Below, piece by piece: positions 9,355-18,375 of a stretch of DNA of 64,000 bases. This DNA is from Haematobacter genomosp. 1 (GTDB lineage Bacteria; Pseudomonadota; Alphaproteobacteria; Rhodobacterales; Rhodobacteraceae), in NCBI RefSeq assembly GCF_002196855.1, contig NZ_NIPW01000010.1, forward strand, positions 186,001 to 250,000, in the 5' to 3' direction. Made by a program: the position numbers and the translations under genes. The notes beneath the pieces are model-generated. The model had not been told where the DNA came from. It did no database searches and saw nothing but the letters and a program-made list of their open reading frames with translations. Each line of letters starts with the position of its first letter. Position 1 is the stretch's first letter.

Positions 9355-10242
9355 ATGGCCTCCGCTCCCGACAGCCCCGCTCTGCCCGCAGAACGCGCGC
9401 GTCCCGCCCTTCTCTGGGTCGGTGTCGTGCCGTTCTTCCTGTTCGCCCTGCTGTTTCTGCTGCTGCCGACACTGAACATCGTGCTCGGGGCGTTTCGCGA
9501 CAGTAACGGCGCCTTCACGCTCGACAACCTGAAGAACCTCTCGCAGCCGTCGATCGTCGCCTCCTACTGGATTTCCATTCGCGTGAGCCTTGCCTCCGCG
9601 TTGCTGGGCTGTTTGATCGGCTTCGGCATCGCCGCGGCGTTGACGATGGGGAACCTGCCCGGCTGGCTTCGCGGGCCGGTCCTGACATTCTCCGGCGTTG
9701 CCTCCAACTTCGCGGGTGTGCCGCTGGCTTTTGCCTTTCTGGCGACGCTGGGGCGGCTGGGGCTGGTCACCGTGTTCCTGCGGGAATGGTTCGGCGTGAA
9801 CCTCTATGCGCTCGGCTTCAACCTGCTGAGCTTCTGGGGCCTGACACTCACTTACCTGTTCTTTCAGATCCCGCTGATGATCCTCATCATCACGCCTGCG
9901 CTCGACGGGCTGAAGAAGGAATGGCGGGAGGCGGCCTCCATCCTCGGCGCGACGGGCTGGCAATACTGGCGCATCGTGGCACTGCCGATCCTGTGGCCCT
10001 CGCTGCTCGGCACGTTTGCGCTGCTGTTCGCCAATGCGTTCGGCGCGGTGGCCACGGCCTATGCGCTGACGGGCTCCTCGCTCTCCATCGTGCCGATCCT
10101 GCTGTTCGCGCAGATCAGGGGGGATGTGCTTCAGGATCCGCATCTGGGATATGCTCTGGCCTTCGGGATGATCGTGATCACCGGCATCGCCAATCTCATC
10201 TACATGGTGCTGCGTGTGCGGGCCGAGAGGTGGCAGAAATGA
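9355..10242 (+). CDS. ABC transporter permease, first subunit
   Basis: 295 residues. About six hydrophobic helices are visible, starting with LLWVGVVPFFLFALLFLLLP. The cytoplasmic EAA loop is readable as EWREAASILGATGWQYWRIVALPILWPS, cut by the consensus Gly, which is where the permease contacts the ATPase. It follows the binding-protein gene by 44 nt and overlaps the second permease by 4 nt (ATGA). It is of the PotB/CysT class used by polyamine, sulfate and phosphonate importers. Confidence 0.88.
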   Translation: MASAPDSPALPAERARPALLWVGVVPFFLFALLFLLLPTLNIVLGAFRDSNGAFTLDNLKNLSQPSIVASYWISIRVSLASALLGCLIGFGIAAALTMGNLPGWLRGPVLTFSGVASNFAGVPLAFAFLATLGRLGLVTVFLREWFGVNLYALGFNLLSFWGLTLTYLFFQIPLMILIITPALDGLKKEWREAASILGATGWQYWRIVALPILWPSLLGTFALLFANAFGAVATAYALTGSSLSIVPILLFAQIRGDVLQDPHLGYALAFGMIVITGIANLIYMVLRVRAERWQK

Positions 10243-11021
10243 CGCGGCTGTGGTCCTGGCTCGCGCTCATCGTCGGGCTGCTCTATTTCTTCGTGCCGCT
10301 GATCGCGACTGTCGAGTTCTCGCTCAGGATGGAACGGGGGCGCTATTCGCTCCGGGCCTACGAAGTCGTGCTCTCCGACCCGCGTTTTCAGCAGACGTTC
10401 CTCTACTCCACGGTAATGGCGTTCTGCACCATTCTGATGGGGGTGCTGATCGTCGTGCCCACTGCCTATTGGGTGCGGCTGAAGCTGCCGCGGCTGCGCC
10501 CGGTGGTGGAATTCGTGACGCTTCTGCCGCTGGTCATTCCGCCCATCGTCGTCGTGTTCGGCTATATCCGGCTTTACAATACCTCGTCGCTCCTGCCGCT
10601 GACGGGATCGCTGACGGGGACGAATTTCCTGCTGCTCATGGGCTATACGGTCCTGGCACTCCCCTACATGTATCGCGCGGTGGATACCGGCCTGCGCTCC
10701 ATCGACGTCGCCACGCTGACGGAGGCTGCCCAGTCGCTCGGCGCGGGCTGGGTCACGATCCTGTGGCGGGTCATCCTTCCCAATGTGCTGGTGGCCGTGC
10801 TGTCCGGCGCGTTCCTGACCTTTGCCATCGTCATCGGCGAGTTCGTACTGGCGGCCCTGCTGAACCGCCCGGCCTTCGGGCCCTACATGCAGCTTCTGGG
10901 CGCCAACCGCGCCTATGAGCCCGCGGCGCTCGCCGTCATCGCCTTTGGCATCACCTGGGCGTGCATGGGGCTTATCCAGCTCGTCACCCGCCTTTCACGA
11001 CATACCCGGATCAAACGCTGA
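10239..11021 (+). CDS. ABC transporter permease, second subunit
   Basis: 260 residues from the ATG that overlaps the stop of the first permease. Around six transmembrane segments are seen (LALIVGLLYFFVPLIATVEF, FVTLLPLVIPPIVVVFGYI and others). The EAA loop is TEAAQSLGAGWVTILWRVILPN. It is of the PotC class and should pair with the first permease to form the heterodimeric channel. Overlap with its neighbour implies translational coupling and equal amounts of the two subunits. Confidence 0.88.
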   Translation: MTRLWSWLALIVGLLYFFVPLIATVEFSLRMERGRYSLRAYEVVLSDPRFQQTFLYSTVMAFCTILMGVLIVVPTAYWVRLKLPRLRPVVEFVTLLPLVIPPIVVVFGYIRLYNTSSLLPLTGSLTGTNFLLLMGYTVLALPYMYRAVDTGLRSIDVATLTEAAQSLGAGWVTILWRVILPNVLVAVLSGAFLTFAIVIGEFVLAALLNRPAFGPYMQLLGANRAYEPAALAVIAFGITWACMGLIQLVTRLSRHTRIKR

Positions 11022-11022
11022 C

Positions 11023-12069
11023 ATGGCCTTTCTTGACCTCGTCCATATCGAAAAAGCCTTCGGCGCGACCCGCGTGGTGAAGGATTTCAACCTGACCGTG
11101 GAGAAGGGGGAGTTCGTATCCTTCCTCGGCCCTTCCGGCTGCGGCAAGACCACGACGCTACGGATGATCGCGGGGTTCGAGACGCCGACATCCGGCTCCA
11201 TCCGCATCGACGGGCGCGAGGTGACCGGGCTGAAACCCAATCAGCGCAACATCGGCATGGTGTTCCAGAGCTACGCGCTGTTTCCCAACCTCACCGTCGA
11301 TCAGAACGTTGACTTCGGGATGCGTGTCGCCGGGGTGGACCGCGCGACCCGGCGGACGCGGGTGAAGGAGATGCTAGGGATCGTCGGCCTCGGCGATTTC
11401 GGGGCGCGTTATCCGTTTCAGCTGTCCGGCGGGCAGCAGCAGCGCGTGGCGCTGGCCCGTGCGCTGGCCGTGCAGCCGCAGGTGCTGCTGCTGGACGAGC
11501 CGCTCTCCGCGCTGGACGCAAAGATCCGCATCTCGCTGCGCGAGGAAATCCGCGCGATTCAGCGCAGGCTCGGCATCACCACGATCTACGTCACCCACGA
11601 TCAGGAGGAGGCGCTCTCCATGTCCGACCGCGTGGTGGTCATGAATCAGGGCCGCGCGGAGCAAGTCGCGCAACCTTTCGAGATCTACAACCGCCCGGCG
11701 ACCCGTTTCGTCGCCTCCTTCGTCGGGACGCTCAACACGTTCGAGGCGGAGGTGGAGGATCCGGCGACCGGCACCGTGCGGCTGGGGGAGGAGCAGGTCT
11801 CACTGGGCCGCACGCTTCCCGCGGGCCGGGTCACGCTGGCGCTCCGCCCGGAAATGCTGAAGCTCGGCGGGGGCGAGGGGCGCGTCACCCTGCCCGCCAC
11901 GGTGCGGGAGGTGCATTTCCTCGGCTCCGTCATCCGCATGCGGGCCGATGTGGCGGGGACGCCGGTCGCCTTCGACACGTTCAACATGTCGGACGCGCCG
12001 CCGCCGGAAATCGGCGCTGTGGTGCGGCTGGGCATCCGTCCGACGGACATTCTGGTGCTTGGCGACTAA
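11023..12069 (+). CDS. ABC transporter ATP-binding protein (PotA type)
   Basis: 348 residues from the ATG 1 nt after the permease stop. Walker A GPSGCGKTT at 36-44, Q-loop around Gln82, signature LSGGQ at 134-138, Walker B LLLDEP at 155-160 and the switch His in VTHDQEEALSMSD. Residues from about 240 onward form the C-terminal TOBE regulatory domain seen in polyamine, sulfate and phosphonate importers. It powers the transporter built by the two preceding permeases. Its TAA stop lies in the CTAA target duplication of an insertion element, so the gene is intact despite the insertion. Confidence 0.92.
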   Translation: MAFLDLVHIEKAFGATRVVKDFNLTVEKGEFVSFLGPSGCGKTTTLRMIAGFETPTSGSIRIDGREVTGLKPNQRNIGMVFQSYALFPNLTVDQNVDFGMRVAGVDRATRRTRVKEMLGIVGLGDFGARYPFQLSGGQQQRVALARALAVQPQVLLLDEPLSALDAKIRISLREEIRAIQRRLGITTIYVTHDQEEALSMSDRVVVMNQGRAEQVAQPFEIYNRPATRFVASFVGTLNTFEAEVEDPATGTVRLGEEQVSLGRTLPAGRVTLALRPEMLKLGGGEGRVTLPATVREVHFLGSVIRMRADVAGTPVAFDTFNMSDAPPPEIGAVVRLGIRPTDILVLGD

Positions 12070-12228
12070 CAGGCTGCTGGAAAAGTCCTGAAGCGCCATG
12101 CCTATGCGCCGAAACTCGGAGAATCGGCCCGGAAACGCCCGGACGTATATAGATTTCCGGCTGGATTTCGCCAGATTTCGAAGGATTTCCGCTCAAACAC
12201 TGGCCAAAAAGCCTCTTTCAGCAGCCTG
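12070..12228 (+). mobile_element. 159-bp non-autonomous insertion element (MITE or IS remnant)
   Basis: Terminal inverted repeats begin CAGGCTGCTG at the left end and end CAGCAGCCTG at the right. Counting three flanking bases on each side, they match at 16 of 19 positions. A 4-bp direct repeat CTAA flanks the element (12066-12069 and 12229-12232), as expected for a target-site duplication of the YTAR type known from IS5-group elements. There is no transposase gene inside. The insertion sits exactly on the stop codons of two convergent genes; strand is arbitrary. Confidence 0.75.
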
Positions 12229-13383
12229 CTAAAGCGGCAGCCGCACCGAGAAACTGGTCGTTCCGGCCCGGCTGTCCACGGCAATGTCGCTGCCATGCGC
12301 GCGGGCGATCTCGCGCGCGATGTGCAGGCCAAGCCCGAAACCCTCCCGGCTGGAATTCCGGTGGCGCCGGAAGAAGGGCTCGAAGATCTGCGCCATGAGG
12401 ATGTCGGATATCGGGTCGCCGCCGTTCGTGACCGAAATCCTGTAGGCCTCGCTCTCCCGGCTCCCGATAAGACCGATGGGCGTTGCCATGTTGCCATGCA
12501 GAATGGCGTTGGCGAGAAGGTTTGACAGCAGCTGCCCCATGCGGCGGGCGTCGCAGGTGACCGTCGCCTCATCCACCGCGACATCGAAGCTGCGCTCGGG
12601 ATGGGCGAGCCGCAACTCCTCCAACGTCTGCATCATAACGACATCGATCCGGACGGGCTGCGGGTCGAGGATCATCCCCTCGCCAAGGCGCGACCGGGTG
12701 AAGTCCGTCACATCGTCCAGCATTCGCGACATGCGGACGACGCTTCCCTCCATGAGAGCCATGAGTTCCGCGGTCTTGTCCGCCGGAAGATTGCGCCGGA
12801 GCATCCGCATGCCCGCCGAAAGCGAGGCGAGCGGATTGCGGAGGTCATGGCCGAGAATGGCGATGAACTGCTCCCGGAAGGCGTTGATTTCCTGTTGCTG
12901 GCGGAGGCTGTCTTCTGCTGTCGTGAGCTTGTCGCGCTCCGAGAGGTGAAAGGCGATGAGTTCGGCGAAAAGGGAGAAGGCGCCTTGAATGGCCGTGGTC
13001 CGCAGGGTGCGGGCCTGACGGTCCATGGCGCAGAGCGTTCCAAAGAACCGGCCATCGGGCAGGATGATCGGGTAGGAGATGTAGCTTTCCGCCCCGCAAC
13101 ACTCCGGGCGGTGACGGGTCTCTCCCTGTTCCATCCGCTCCATGATGATGGGGCGGCGCACATCCTCTGCGTCGGAGGAGAGCGGGTCGAGGCGCAGTTC
13201 CATGCCGTCAGCAATGCCGAAATCCGCATCATCCCGCGCCCGGCAGACGATCCAGCGCTCGCCCGACACGTAGGTCACCGCGGCAAACCCCATGCCCGTC
13301 ACCTGGCAGACGACATCGAGGATCAGCGGCAATGCGTCGATTCCCATGACGAATTGCGTGACGGTATCTGGACGGAATGGCAA
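12229..13383 (-). CDS. GAF-domain sensor histidine kinase
   Basis: 384 residues. Residues about 12-150 form a GAF-type sensor domain (GFAAVTYVSGERWIV, PIILPDGRFFGTLCAMD). A short coiled linker leads to the HisKA domain with phospho-acceptor His179 in ILGHDLRNPL. The HATPase domain follows, with N-box 283-298 (GQLLSNLLANAILHG) and G-box GFGLGL at 348-353. There are no membrane segments, so this is a soluble kinase. No response regulator lies next to it, so its partner is unknown. The stop codon is part of the right CTAA copy of the insertion element. Confidence 0.88.
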   Translation of the reverse strand: MPFRPDTVTQFVMGIDALPLILDVVCQVTGMGFAAVTYVSGERWIVCRARDDADFGIADGMELRLDPLSSDAEDVRRPIIMERMEQGETRHRPECCGAESYISYPIILPDGRFFGTLCAMDRQARTLRTTAIQGAFSLFAELIAFHLSERDKLTTAEDSLRQQQEINAFREQFIAILGHDLRNPLASLSAGMRMLRRNLPADKTAELMALMEGSVVRMSRMLDDVTDFTRSRLGEGMILDPQPVRIDVVMMQTLEELRLAHPERSFDVAVDEATVTCDARRMGQLLSNLLANAILHGNMATPIGLIGSRESEAYRISVTNGGDPISDILMAQIFEPFFRRHRNSSREGFGLGLHIAREIARAHGSDIAVDSRAGTTSFSVRLPL

Positions 13384-13473
13384 GTGACGGACCTCCCCCG
13401 CCGATCAGGGCTCCGGATTTCAGGAGTACGAAAGGTCATCCAGGCGGGAAACGCAACCATCCGCAAATGGAAA

Positions 13474-13503
13474 CGGCGCGCCCAGGGGGACCGGGGCGCG
13501 CCG
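13474..13503 (-). terminator. Terminator of the ffh-rpmE operon
   Basis: Read on the minus strand just after rpmE, CGGCGCGCCC and GGGCGCGCCG form a 10-bp GC stem (13474-13483 with 13494-13503), followed by TTTCCATTT. Position, strength and the following T-rich run fit an intrinsic terminator for the ribosomal operon. Confidence 0.65.
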
Positions 13504-13526
13504 ATAGTTCAGGCAGAGGGCTGGCC

Positions 13527-13748
13527 TCAGAAACCGAGACCGGCGTATTTGTTCTTGAATTTGGACACACGGCCGCCGGTGTCCATCAGCTTGGCGGAGC
13601 CACCGGTCCAGGCCGGGTGAGCGAGCGGGTCGATGTCCAGCGCCATCTGATCGCCTTCCTTGCCCCAGGTGGAACGGGTCTGGAAGACGGTACCATCGGT
13701 CATCTTGACGTCGATGAGGTGATATTCGGGGTGGATGCCCTTTTTCAT
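13527..13748 (-). CDS. rpmE: 50S ribosomal protein L31
   Basis: 73 residues beginning [20 protein letters not shown], the standard L31 start. The CxxC zinc residues of the E. coli type are absent, so it is the zinc-independent form common in alphaproteobacteria. L31 bridges the two ribosomal subunits. It lies 11 nt after rplS, with a strong hairpin behind it, so it is the last gene of the operon. Confidence 0.93.
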   Translation of the reverse strand: MKKGIHPEYHLIDVKMTDGTVFQTRSTWGKEGDQMALDIDPLAHPAWTGGSAKLMDTGGRVSKFKNKYAGLGF

Positions 13749-13759
13749 CGCGACGATCC

Positions 13760-14128
13760 TCAGGCTTTGGGTTTGTAGTTGGTGACTTCCGCAATACGCG
13801 CGGATTTGCCGCGACGGTCACGGAGGTAGTAGAGTTTCGCCCGGCGGACACGGCCGCGGCGCACCACTTCGATCGACTCGATGTTGGTCGAGTAGAGCGG
13901 GAAGACGCGCTCGACACCTTCGCCGAAGGAAATCTTGCGGACGGTGAACGAGGCCGAGATGCCGCCGCCCTTGCGGGAGATGACGACGCCCTCGTAGTTC
14001 TGGACGCGCGAGCGCGTGCCTTCCGTCACCTTGAAGCCGACGCGCACGGTGTCGCCAGCCTTGAAATCCGGAATGGTCTTTCCGAGGCTCTCGATATGTT
14101 CGGCCTCGATCTGCGCGAGAAGATTCAT
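13760..14128 (-). CDS. rplS: 50S ribosomal protein L19
   Basis: 122 residues, [20 protein letters not shown] onward. Conserved [24 protein letters not shown] and the [13 protein letters not shown] core are diagnostic. L19 sits at the 30S-50S interface near bridge B8. It overlaps the trmD stop by 4 nt, continuing the rpsP-rimM-trmD-rplS order known across bacteria. Confidence 0.95.
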   Translation of the reverse strand: MNLLAQIEAEHIESLGKTIPDFKAGDTVRVGFKVTEGTRSRVQNYEGVVISRKGGGISASFTVRKISFGEGVERVFPLYSTNIESIEVVRRGRVRRAKLYYLRDRRGKSARIAEVTNYKPKA

Positions 14129-15030
14129 CGCGTATCTCCTGGTTCCGCGGTTTTTCCGCGTTGGTGAGTGCCGCCCGAGAGCTCTCGGTCTTCCATCGGG
14201 TCCCCGCCCCCGGCTTCCGGCCTGTCAGCCGTCTGCGTGAGGTGAGCCCGCCAGAGATCGGGTCTGCGTTCCTTGGTCAGCCTTTCGGCCATGTCCCTGC
14301 GCCAGGCGGCGATCTTCGCGTGATTGCCCGACAGGAGAATGTCGGGTATCTCGCGGCCTTCCCAGACAGGGGGCTTCGTATACTGCGGATGTTCAAGAAG
14401 TCCATCCGAAAAGGATTCCTCTTCGGTGGACTGCTGATTCCCGAGCACGCGGGGTATAAGCCGGACCGTCGCGTCGATCAAGGCCTGAGCAGCGATCTCA
14501 CCGCCCGTGAGGACGAAATCGCCGAGGCTGACCTCCTCCACCCCGTAATGTTCGAGCACACGCTCATCCACCCCCTCGAAACGGCCGCAGAGGAGAGTGA
14601 TGCCGTCGGCCTCCGAAAACCGCCGCGCTGTGGCCTGATCAAGAGGGCGGCCGCGGGGCGAGAGATATACGACTGGCCAGCGCGCCCGGTCCCCCGGCGC
14701 ACCGATGGCGGCCTGATCCAGCGCTTTGGATACCACATCCGCCCGGAGCACCATACCCGCGCCGCCGCCTGCGGGCGTGTCGTCGACGTTGCGGTGACGA
14801 CCCTCGCCGAAGGGGCGCAGATCGATGGTCTCCAGCGCCCAGAGACCCATGTCCAGCGCCTTTCCGGTGAGGGAAAGGCCCAGCGTGCCGGGAAAGGCAT
14901 TGGGAAAGAGGGTGATGATCCGCGCCGTCCACGCGCCTTTCAGGCGGGGATTGTGGCTCATCAGCTCCCGCGGCTGTACGGAGGCGGAGATGGCGAGGCG
15001 GCCATGGGATTTCGGGGGAGCGTCGCTCAT
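14125..15030 (-). CDS. trmD: tRNA (guanine37-N1)-methyltransferase TrmD
   Basis: 301 residues, longer than the ~250 of E. coli because of about 35 extra N-terminal residues and a polar C-terminal tail. If translation starts at the internal Met24 ([20 protein letters not shown]) the protein is closer to normal length. The SAM-binding trefoil knot is clear: [17 protein letters not shown], then [14 protein letters not shown] and [12 protein letters not shown]. TrmD makes m1G37 in tRNAs and prevents frameshifting. It overlaps both rimM (stop/start) and rplS by 4 nt. Confidence 0.95.
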   Translation of the reverse strand: MSDAPPKSHGRLAISASVQPRELMSHNPRLKGAWTARIITLFPNAFPGTLGLSLTGKALDMGLWALETIDLRPFGEGRHRNVDDTPAGGGAGMVLRADVVSKALDQAAIGAPGDRARWPVVYLSPRGRPLDQATARRFSEADGITLLCGRFEGVDERVLEHYGVEEVSLGDFVLTGGEIAAQALIDATVRLIPRVLGNQQSTEEESFSDGLLEHPQYTKPPVWEGREIPDILLSGNHAKIAAWRRDMAERLTKERRPDLWRAHLTQTADRPEAGGGDPMEDRELSGGTHQRGKTAEPGDTR

Positions 15031-15521
15031 CCGGCATCCTCCGGCGGGTCCACGACGACCCGGCCTGCGGCAAGGTCCACCGTGGGGACGACAGCACGGG
15101 TGAAGGGCAGGAGCAGCAGACGCGGCCCCGCGACCTCGATGATGTCGCCCGCGCCGTGGTTGTAGATCGCGCGCACCCGGCCAAGCTCCGTGCCGCCGGT
15201 ATCGACGACAGTGAGGCCGATCAGGTCGGTATGGTAAAACTCGTCATCCGGCAGAGAGGGGAGCCGGTCCCGGTCGGTGAACAGTTCCACCCCCTTCAAC
15301 GCATCCGCCTCCTCCTTGGTGGAGATGCCGGAGAGGCGCGCGGCGAGGCCGTTCGGGATCGTGCGCGTGATCGTGACGGAGAAGCTGCGCTTTCCGTCTT
15401 CGGTCCAGAGGGGGGTATAAAGGGCGATGTCGGTCGGGTCGGAGGTATAGCTTTTCAGCCGCACCTCACCCCGGACGCCGAAGGCGCCGGCGATCGCACC
15501 CACGCAAATCCTGTCGCTCAT
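15027..15521 (-). CDS. rimM: Ribosome maturation factor RimM
   Basis: 164 residues from [20 protein letters not shown]; an in-frame ATG 54 nt upstream would add an atypical leader that reads through a hairpin. Both domains are visible: the N-terminal RimM barrel (VRLKSYTSD) and the PRC barrel ([20 protein letters not shown], ending with [10 protein letters not shown]). RimM acts on 30S head assembly through S19. It lies between rpsP and trmD as in most bacteria. Confidence 0.93.
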   Translation of the reverse strand: MSDRICVGAIAGAFGVRGEVRLKSYTSDPTDIALYTPLWTEDGKRSFSVTITRTIPNGLAARLSGISTKEEADALKGVELFTDRDRLPSLPDDEFYHTDLIGLTVVDTGGTELGRVRAIYNHGAGDIIEVAGPRLLLLPFTRAVVPTVDLAAGRVVVDPPEDAG

Positions 15522-15551
15522 GCGTTCATCCCGGCCTGCTAGGAATGCGGA

Positions 15552-15612
15552 GTGTGCGCCCTTGCGGGCACACACGAGAGATGATCCGGTTTTCCCCGAT
15601 GGGAAAAACCGG
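15552..15612 (-). promoter_or_regulatory. Two consecutive hairpins between rpsP and rimM
   Basis: On the minus strand after rpsP comes a stem CCGG plus T/A-rich bases and GGG/CCC (15586-15596 with 15601-15612). It is followed by a 10-bp stem, GTGTGTGCCC with GGGCGCACAC (15566-15575 with 15552-15561), and a GCAA tetraloop. Neither has a poly-T run directly behind it, so attenuation, mRNA processing or differential stability between the abundant S16 message and the low-level rimM-trmD messages is more likely than a full stop. Confidence 0.5.
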
Positions 15613-15620
15613 CTGCCGGA

Positions 15621-15971
15621 TTACTCGGCCGCGGCTTCGGCTTTCGCGGCACGCTCTTTCGCGCGCTCGGTGGCCTTCTTGCCGGGTTGAGCGGCTTTCG
15701 GGTTGTTGCGGACGGCCTTCTCGCGGTGGCCGGCAGCTTCGAGGAAGCGGGCGACGCGGTCGGTCGGCTGCGCGCCCTGACCCAGCCAGTAGGTGACGCG
15801 CTCCATGTCCATCTTCACGCGGTCTTCGGAGTCTTTCGGCAGCATCGGGTGATAGGTGCCGAGTTTCTCGATGAAGCGGCCGTCGCGCGGCATGCGGCTG
15901 TCGGAAGCGACAATCGCGTAATACGGACGTTTCTTGGAGCCCCCACGGGCGAGGCGGATTTTCATAGCCAT
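15621..15971 (-). CDS. rpsP: 30S ribosomal protein S16
   Basis: 116 residues starting [20 protein letters not shown], the universal S16 start, followed by [17 protein letters not shown] and [15 protein letters not shown]. The C-terminus is an Ala/Lys/Glu-rich tail ([17 protein letters not shown]) common in alphaproteobacterial S16. S16 is an early 30S assembly protein. It is followed by two hairpins and then rimM. Confidence 0.95.
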   Translation of the reverse strand: MAMKIRLARGGSKKRPYYAIVASDSRMPRDGRFIEKLGTYHPMLPKDSEDRVKMDMERVTYWLGQGAQPTDRVARFLEAAGHREKAVRNNPKAAQPGKKATERAKERAAKAEAAAE

Positions 15972-16043
15972 GTCATGTCTCCTGTATCTGGCTGTTCGGC
16001 GGGTTGCCCCGCCATCCGGTGTCTGTGCCTTGTGCGCAGGGCG

Positions 16044-16346
16044 TCACTTGGCGGTTTGCAGCTTCTCGTGGTGACGGATCACTTCCGAGATGATGAAATT
16101 GAGGAAGGAGCGTGCGAACTCCGGGTCGAGTTCGGCTTCGCCGGCGAGCCATTCGAGCCGCTCGATCTGCCGGGATTCCCGTACGGGGTCGGAGGGGGGC
16201 AGGGCGTGTTCCGCCTTCAGCCGCCCGACCGCCTGGGTATGCTTGAACCGCTCCGCCAGAGTATAGACCAGGATCGCGTCCAGCCGGTCGATGGAGTCGC
16301 GATGATTGCGGAGGAGTTCGGCCGCACGGGCCGTCGCGTCGGTCAT
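16044..16346 (-). CDS. Chorismate mutase, AroQ class
   Basis: 100 residues, all-helical. The helix 1 pattern LRNHRDSIDRLDAILVYTLAER and VGRLKAEHALPPSDPVRESR carry the Arg and Lys residues that bind chorismate in the AroQ fold. It converts chorismate to prephenate for Phe and Tyr. It overlaps the stop of the GNAT gene by 4 nt and precedes rpsP, an order usual in Rhodobacterales. No regulatory ACT domain is attached. Confidence 0.9.
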   Translation of the reverse strand: MTDATARAAELLRNHRDSIDRLDAILVYTLAERFKHTQAVGRLKAEHALPPSDPVRESRQIERLEWLAGEAELDPEFARSFLNFIISEVIRHHEKLQTAK

Positions 16347-16894
16347 TGCAGGCGCTCCGGTGCTGGGTGGCGATAGGCGATGCAGGGGTCTGCGTCGCGG
16401 AGGATGACGCTCGGATCGGGCCGCGCGCCCAGCCGTTCGGCAAGGCGGAGCGAGCGGGGATTTTCCGGGCTGATGTAGCTGACCGCCGTCGTCCAGCCGA
16501 GCGTGCGGTAGGCCCAGTCGCGCGTCGCCTCGACGGCTTCGCGGGCATAGCCCTTGCCCTCCAGCGCCGGGTCCCACAGCATCCAGCCGATCTCCGCTTC
16601 CGGCCAGCCCTCCGGGAACCACGGGCCTGCCATGCCGACGGCGGTATCCTCCGTCCCTTTCAGGGTGATCGCGAAGCTGCCGTAGCCGCGGAGCGTCCAG
16701 TGGCCGATGACCCGCGCCAGCACTTTCCAGGCATCCTCGGCATCGAGGGGGCCGCCGACGAAGCGGGAGCGGTCGCTGGCGAAGAAGGCGGAGAAATTCT
16801 CCACGTCCCGCGCGTCGAGGCCGCGCAGCACCAGCCGCTCCGTCCGCAGGACGGGTGGTATGGCCATGCCTCTGTGACGCGCGAACAGCTTCAT
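16343..16894 (-). CDS. GNAT family N-acetyltransferase (RimJ/RimL type)
   Basis: 183 residues. The start LRTERLVLRGLDARDVENFSAFF and the acetyl-CoA loop WMLWDPALEGKGYAREAV (Gly-x-Gly region) with YISPENPRSLRLAERLGAR belong to the Acetyltransf_3 group. Members often acetylate ribosomal protein N-termini or small amines; the substrate here cannot be told. It overlaps ffh at its start and chorismate mutase at its end by 4 nt each, within the ffh-rpsP operon. MAIPPVLRTERL at 16867 is an alternative start. Confidence 0.85.
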   Translation of the reverse strand: MKLFARHRGMAIPPVLRTERLVLRGLDARDVENFSAFFASDRSRFVGGPLDAEDAWKVLARVIGHWTLRGYGSFAITLKGTEDTAVGMAGPWFPEGWPEAEIGWMLWDPALEGKGYAREAVEATRDWAYRTLGWTTAVSYISPENPRSLRLAERLGARPDPSVILRDADPCIAYRHPAPERLQ

Positions 16895-18375
16895 TTCTTC
16901 TTGCCGATCCCCGAAAGACCGGCGGGCAGCGTCAGCCCCCTGGGCATGCCCGGCGCCGCGGGCATCTGGTTCTGGAGCGCTTTCAGTGCGGCCGGGTCCA
17001 TGCCCTTCGCCAGCGCTTCCGGGTCGCCCTTGCCGAACATCTTCATGGCCTGCTTGAGCATGCCGCCTTTGCCCATCTTGCCCATTTTCTTCATCATGTC
17101 GGCAGTCTGGCGATGCATCTTGAGAAGTTTGTTGAGGTCGGACACATCCATTCCCGCCCCCGCCGCGATCCGCTTCTTGCGGCTGGCCTGCAACAGGTCG
17201 GGATTGGCGCGTTCCCGCTTCGTCATGGACTGGATGAGCGCGATCTGACGGCGGATCATCCGGTCATCGACACCGGCTTCCTCCATCTGTTTTGACATCT
17301 TTCCCATGCCCGGCATCATGGACATCATGCCCTGCATGCCGCCCATCTTCAGCATCTGGTCAAGCTGCATGCGCAGGTCGTTCATGTTGAACTGACCCTT
17401 CTGGAAGCGCTTGAGCATCCGTTCGGCCTGTTCGGCCTCAAACGTTTCCTGCGCCTTTTCGACAAGCGCGACGATATCGCCCATGCCGAGGATGCGGCCC
17501 GCGACGCGATCCGCGTCGAAGGTCTCCAGCGCGTCCATCTTCTCGCCAAGGCCGACGAAGCGGATGGGCTTGCCCGTGACCGCGCGCATGGAAAGCGCAG
17601 CGCCCCCGCGCCCGTCGCCGTCCATCCGGGTGAGCACGACGCCGGAAATGCCGACCTTGCCGTCGAACTCCGTCGCGACGTTCACTGCGTCCTGGCCGGT
17701 CAGGCCATCGACCACCAGCAGCGTTTCGCGGGGCTGGGCCACATCGCGGACGGCCTGGACCTCATCCATCAGCACTTCGTCGATGTGCAGCCGGCCGGCG
17801 GTGTCAAGGATATAGACATCGTAGCCGCCGAGCGAGGCCTGCGTCTTCGCCCGCTTCGCGATCTGGACAGCGTTCTCCCCCTTGACGATCGGGAGCGTGT
17901 CCACGCCGACCTGCTGGCCGAGGATCGCAAGCTGCTCCATCGCCGCGGGCCGGTTGGTGTCCAGCGAGGCGAGCAGGACGCGCTTGCCGTTCCTGTCCTT
18001 CAGCCGCTTGGCGATCTTGGCGGTGGTGGTGGTCTTGCCAGAGCCCTGCAGACCGACCATCAGGATCGGGGCGGGCGGGTTGTCGATCTTCAGCGAACCG
18101 GGATCGCCGTCGCCCTTGAGCACATGGACAAGTTCGTCATGGACGATCTTGACGACCTGCTGCCCCGGCGTGACCGATTTCGTGACATGCTGCCCCGCGG
18201 CCTTCTGCTGGACGGCCTTGACGAAATCCCGCGCGACGGGAAGCGAAACGTCCGCCTCCAGCAGCGCGACGCGGACCTCGCGGAGCGCGGTCGCCACGTC
18301 CTCCTCGGTCAGCGCGCCCTGACGGGTGAGCCGCTCGAAGACGCCGCCAAGGCGTTCGGACAGGTTCTCGAACAT
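16891..18375 (-). CDS. ffh: Signal recognition particle protein Ffh
   Basis: 494 residues from MFENLSERLGGVFERLTRQG, chosen because GAGGAGG lies just upstream; the frame stays open for 63 codons further, without SRP similarity. The N and G domains show GLQGSGKTTTTAKIA (P-loop), DTAGRLHID and TRMDGDGRGG. The C-terminal M domain is methionine-rich (MLKMGGMQGMMSMMPGMGKM) and binds 4.5S RNA and signal sequences. Ffh delivers inner-membrane proteins co-translationally to FtsY. It is the first gene of the operon that runs to rpmE. Confidence 0.96.
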   Translation of the reverse strand: MFENLSERLGGVFERLTRQGALTEEDVATALREVRVALLEADVSLPVARDFVKAVQQKAAGQHVTKSVTPGQQVVKIVHDELVHVLKGDGDPGSLKIDNPPAPILMVGLQGSGKTTTTAKIAKRLKDRNGKRVLLASLDTNRPAAMEQLAILGQQVGVDTLPIVKGENAVQIAKRAKTQASLGGYDVYILDTAGRLHIDEVLMDEVQAVRDVAQPRETLLVVDGLTGQDAVNVATEFDGKVGISGVVLTRMDGDGRGGAALSMRAVTGKPIRFVGLGEKMDALETFDADRVAGRILGMGDIVALVEKAQETFEAEQAERMLKRFQKGQFNMNDLRMQLDQMLKMGGMQGMMSMMPGMGKMSKQMEEAGVDDRMIRRQIALIQSMTKRERANPDLLQASRKKRIAAGAGMDVSDLNKLLKMHRQTADMMKKMGKMGKGGMLKQAMKMFGKGDPEALAKGMDPAALKALQNQMPAAPGMPRGLTLPAGLSGIGKKK

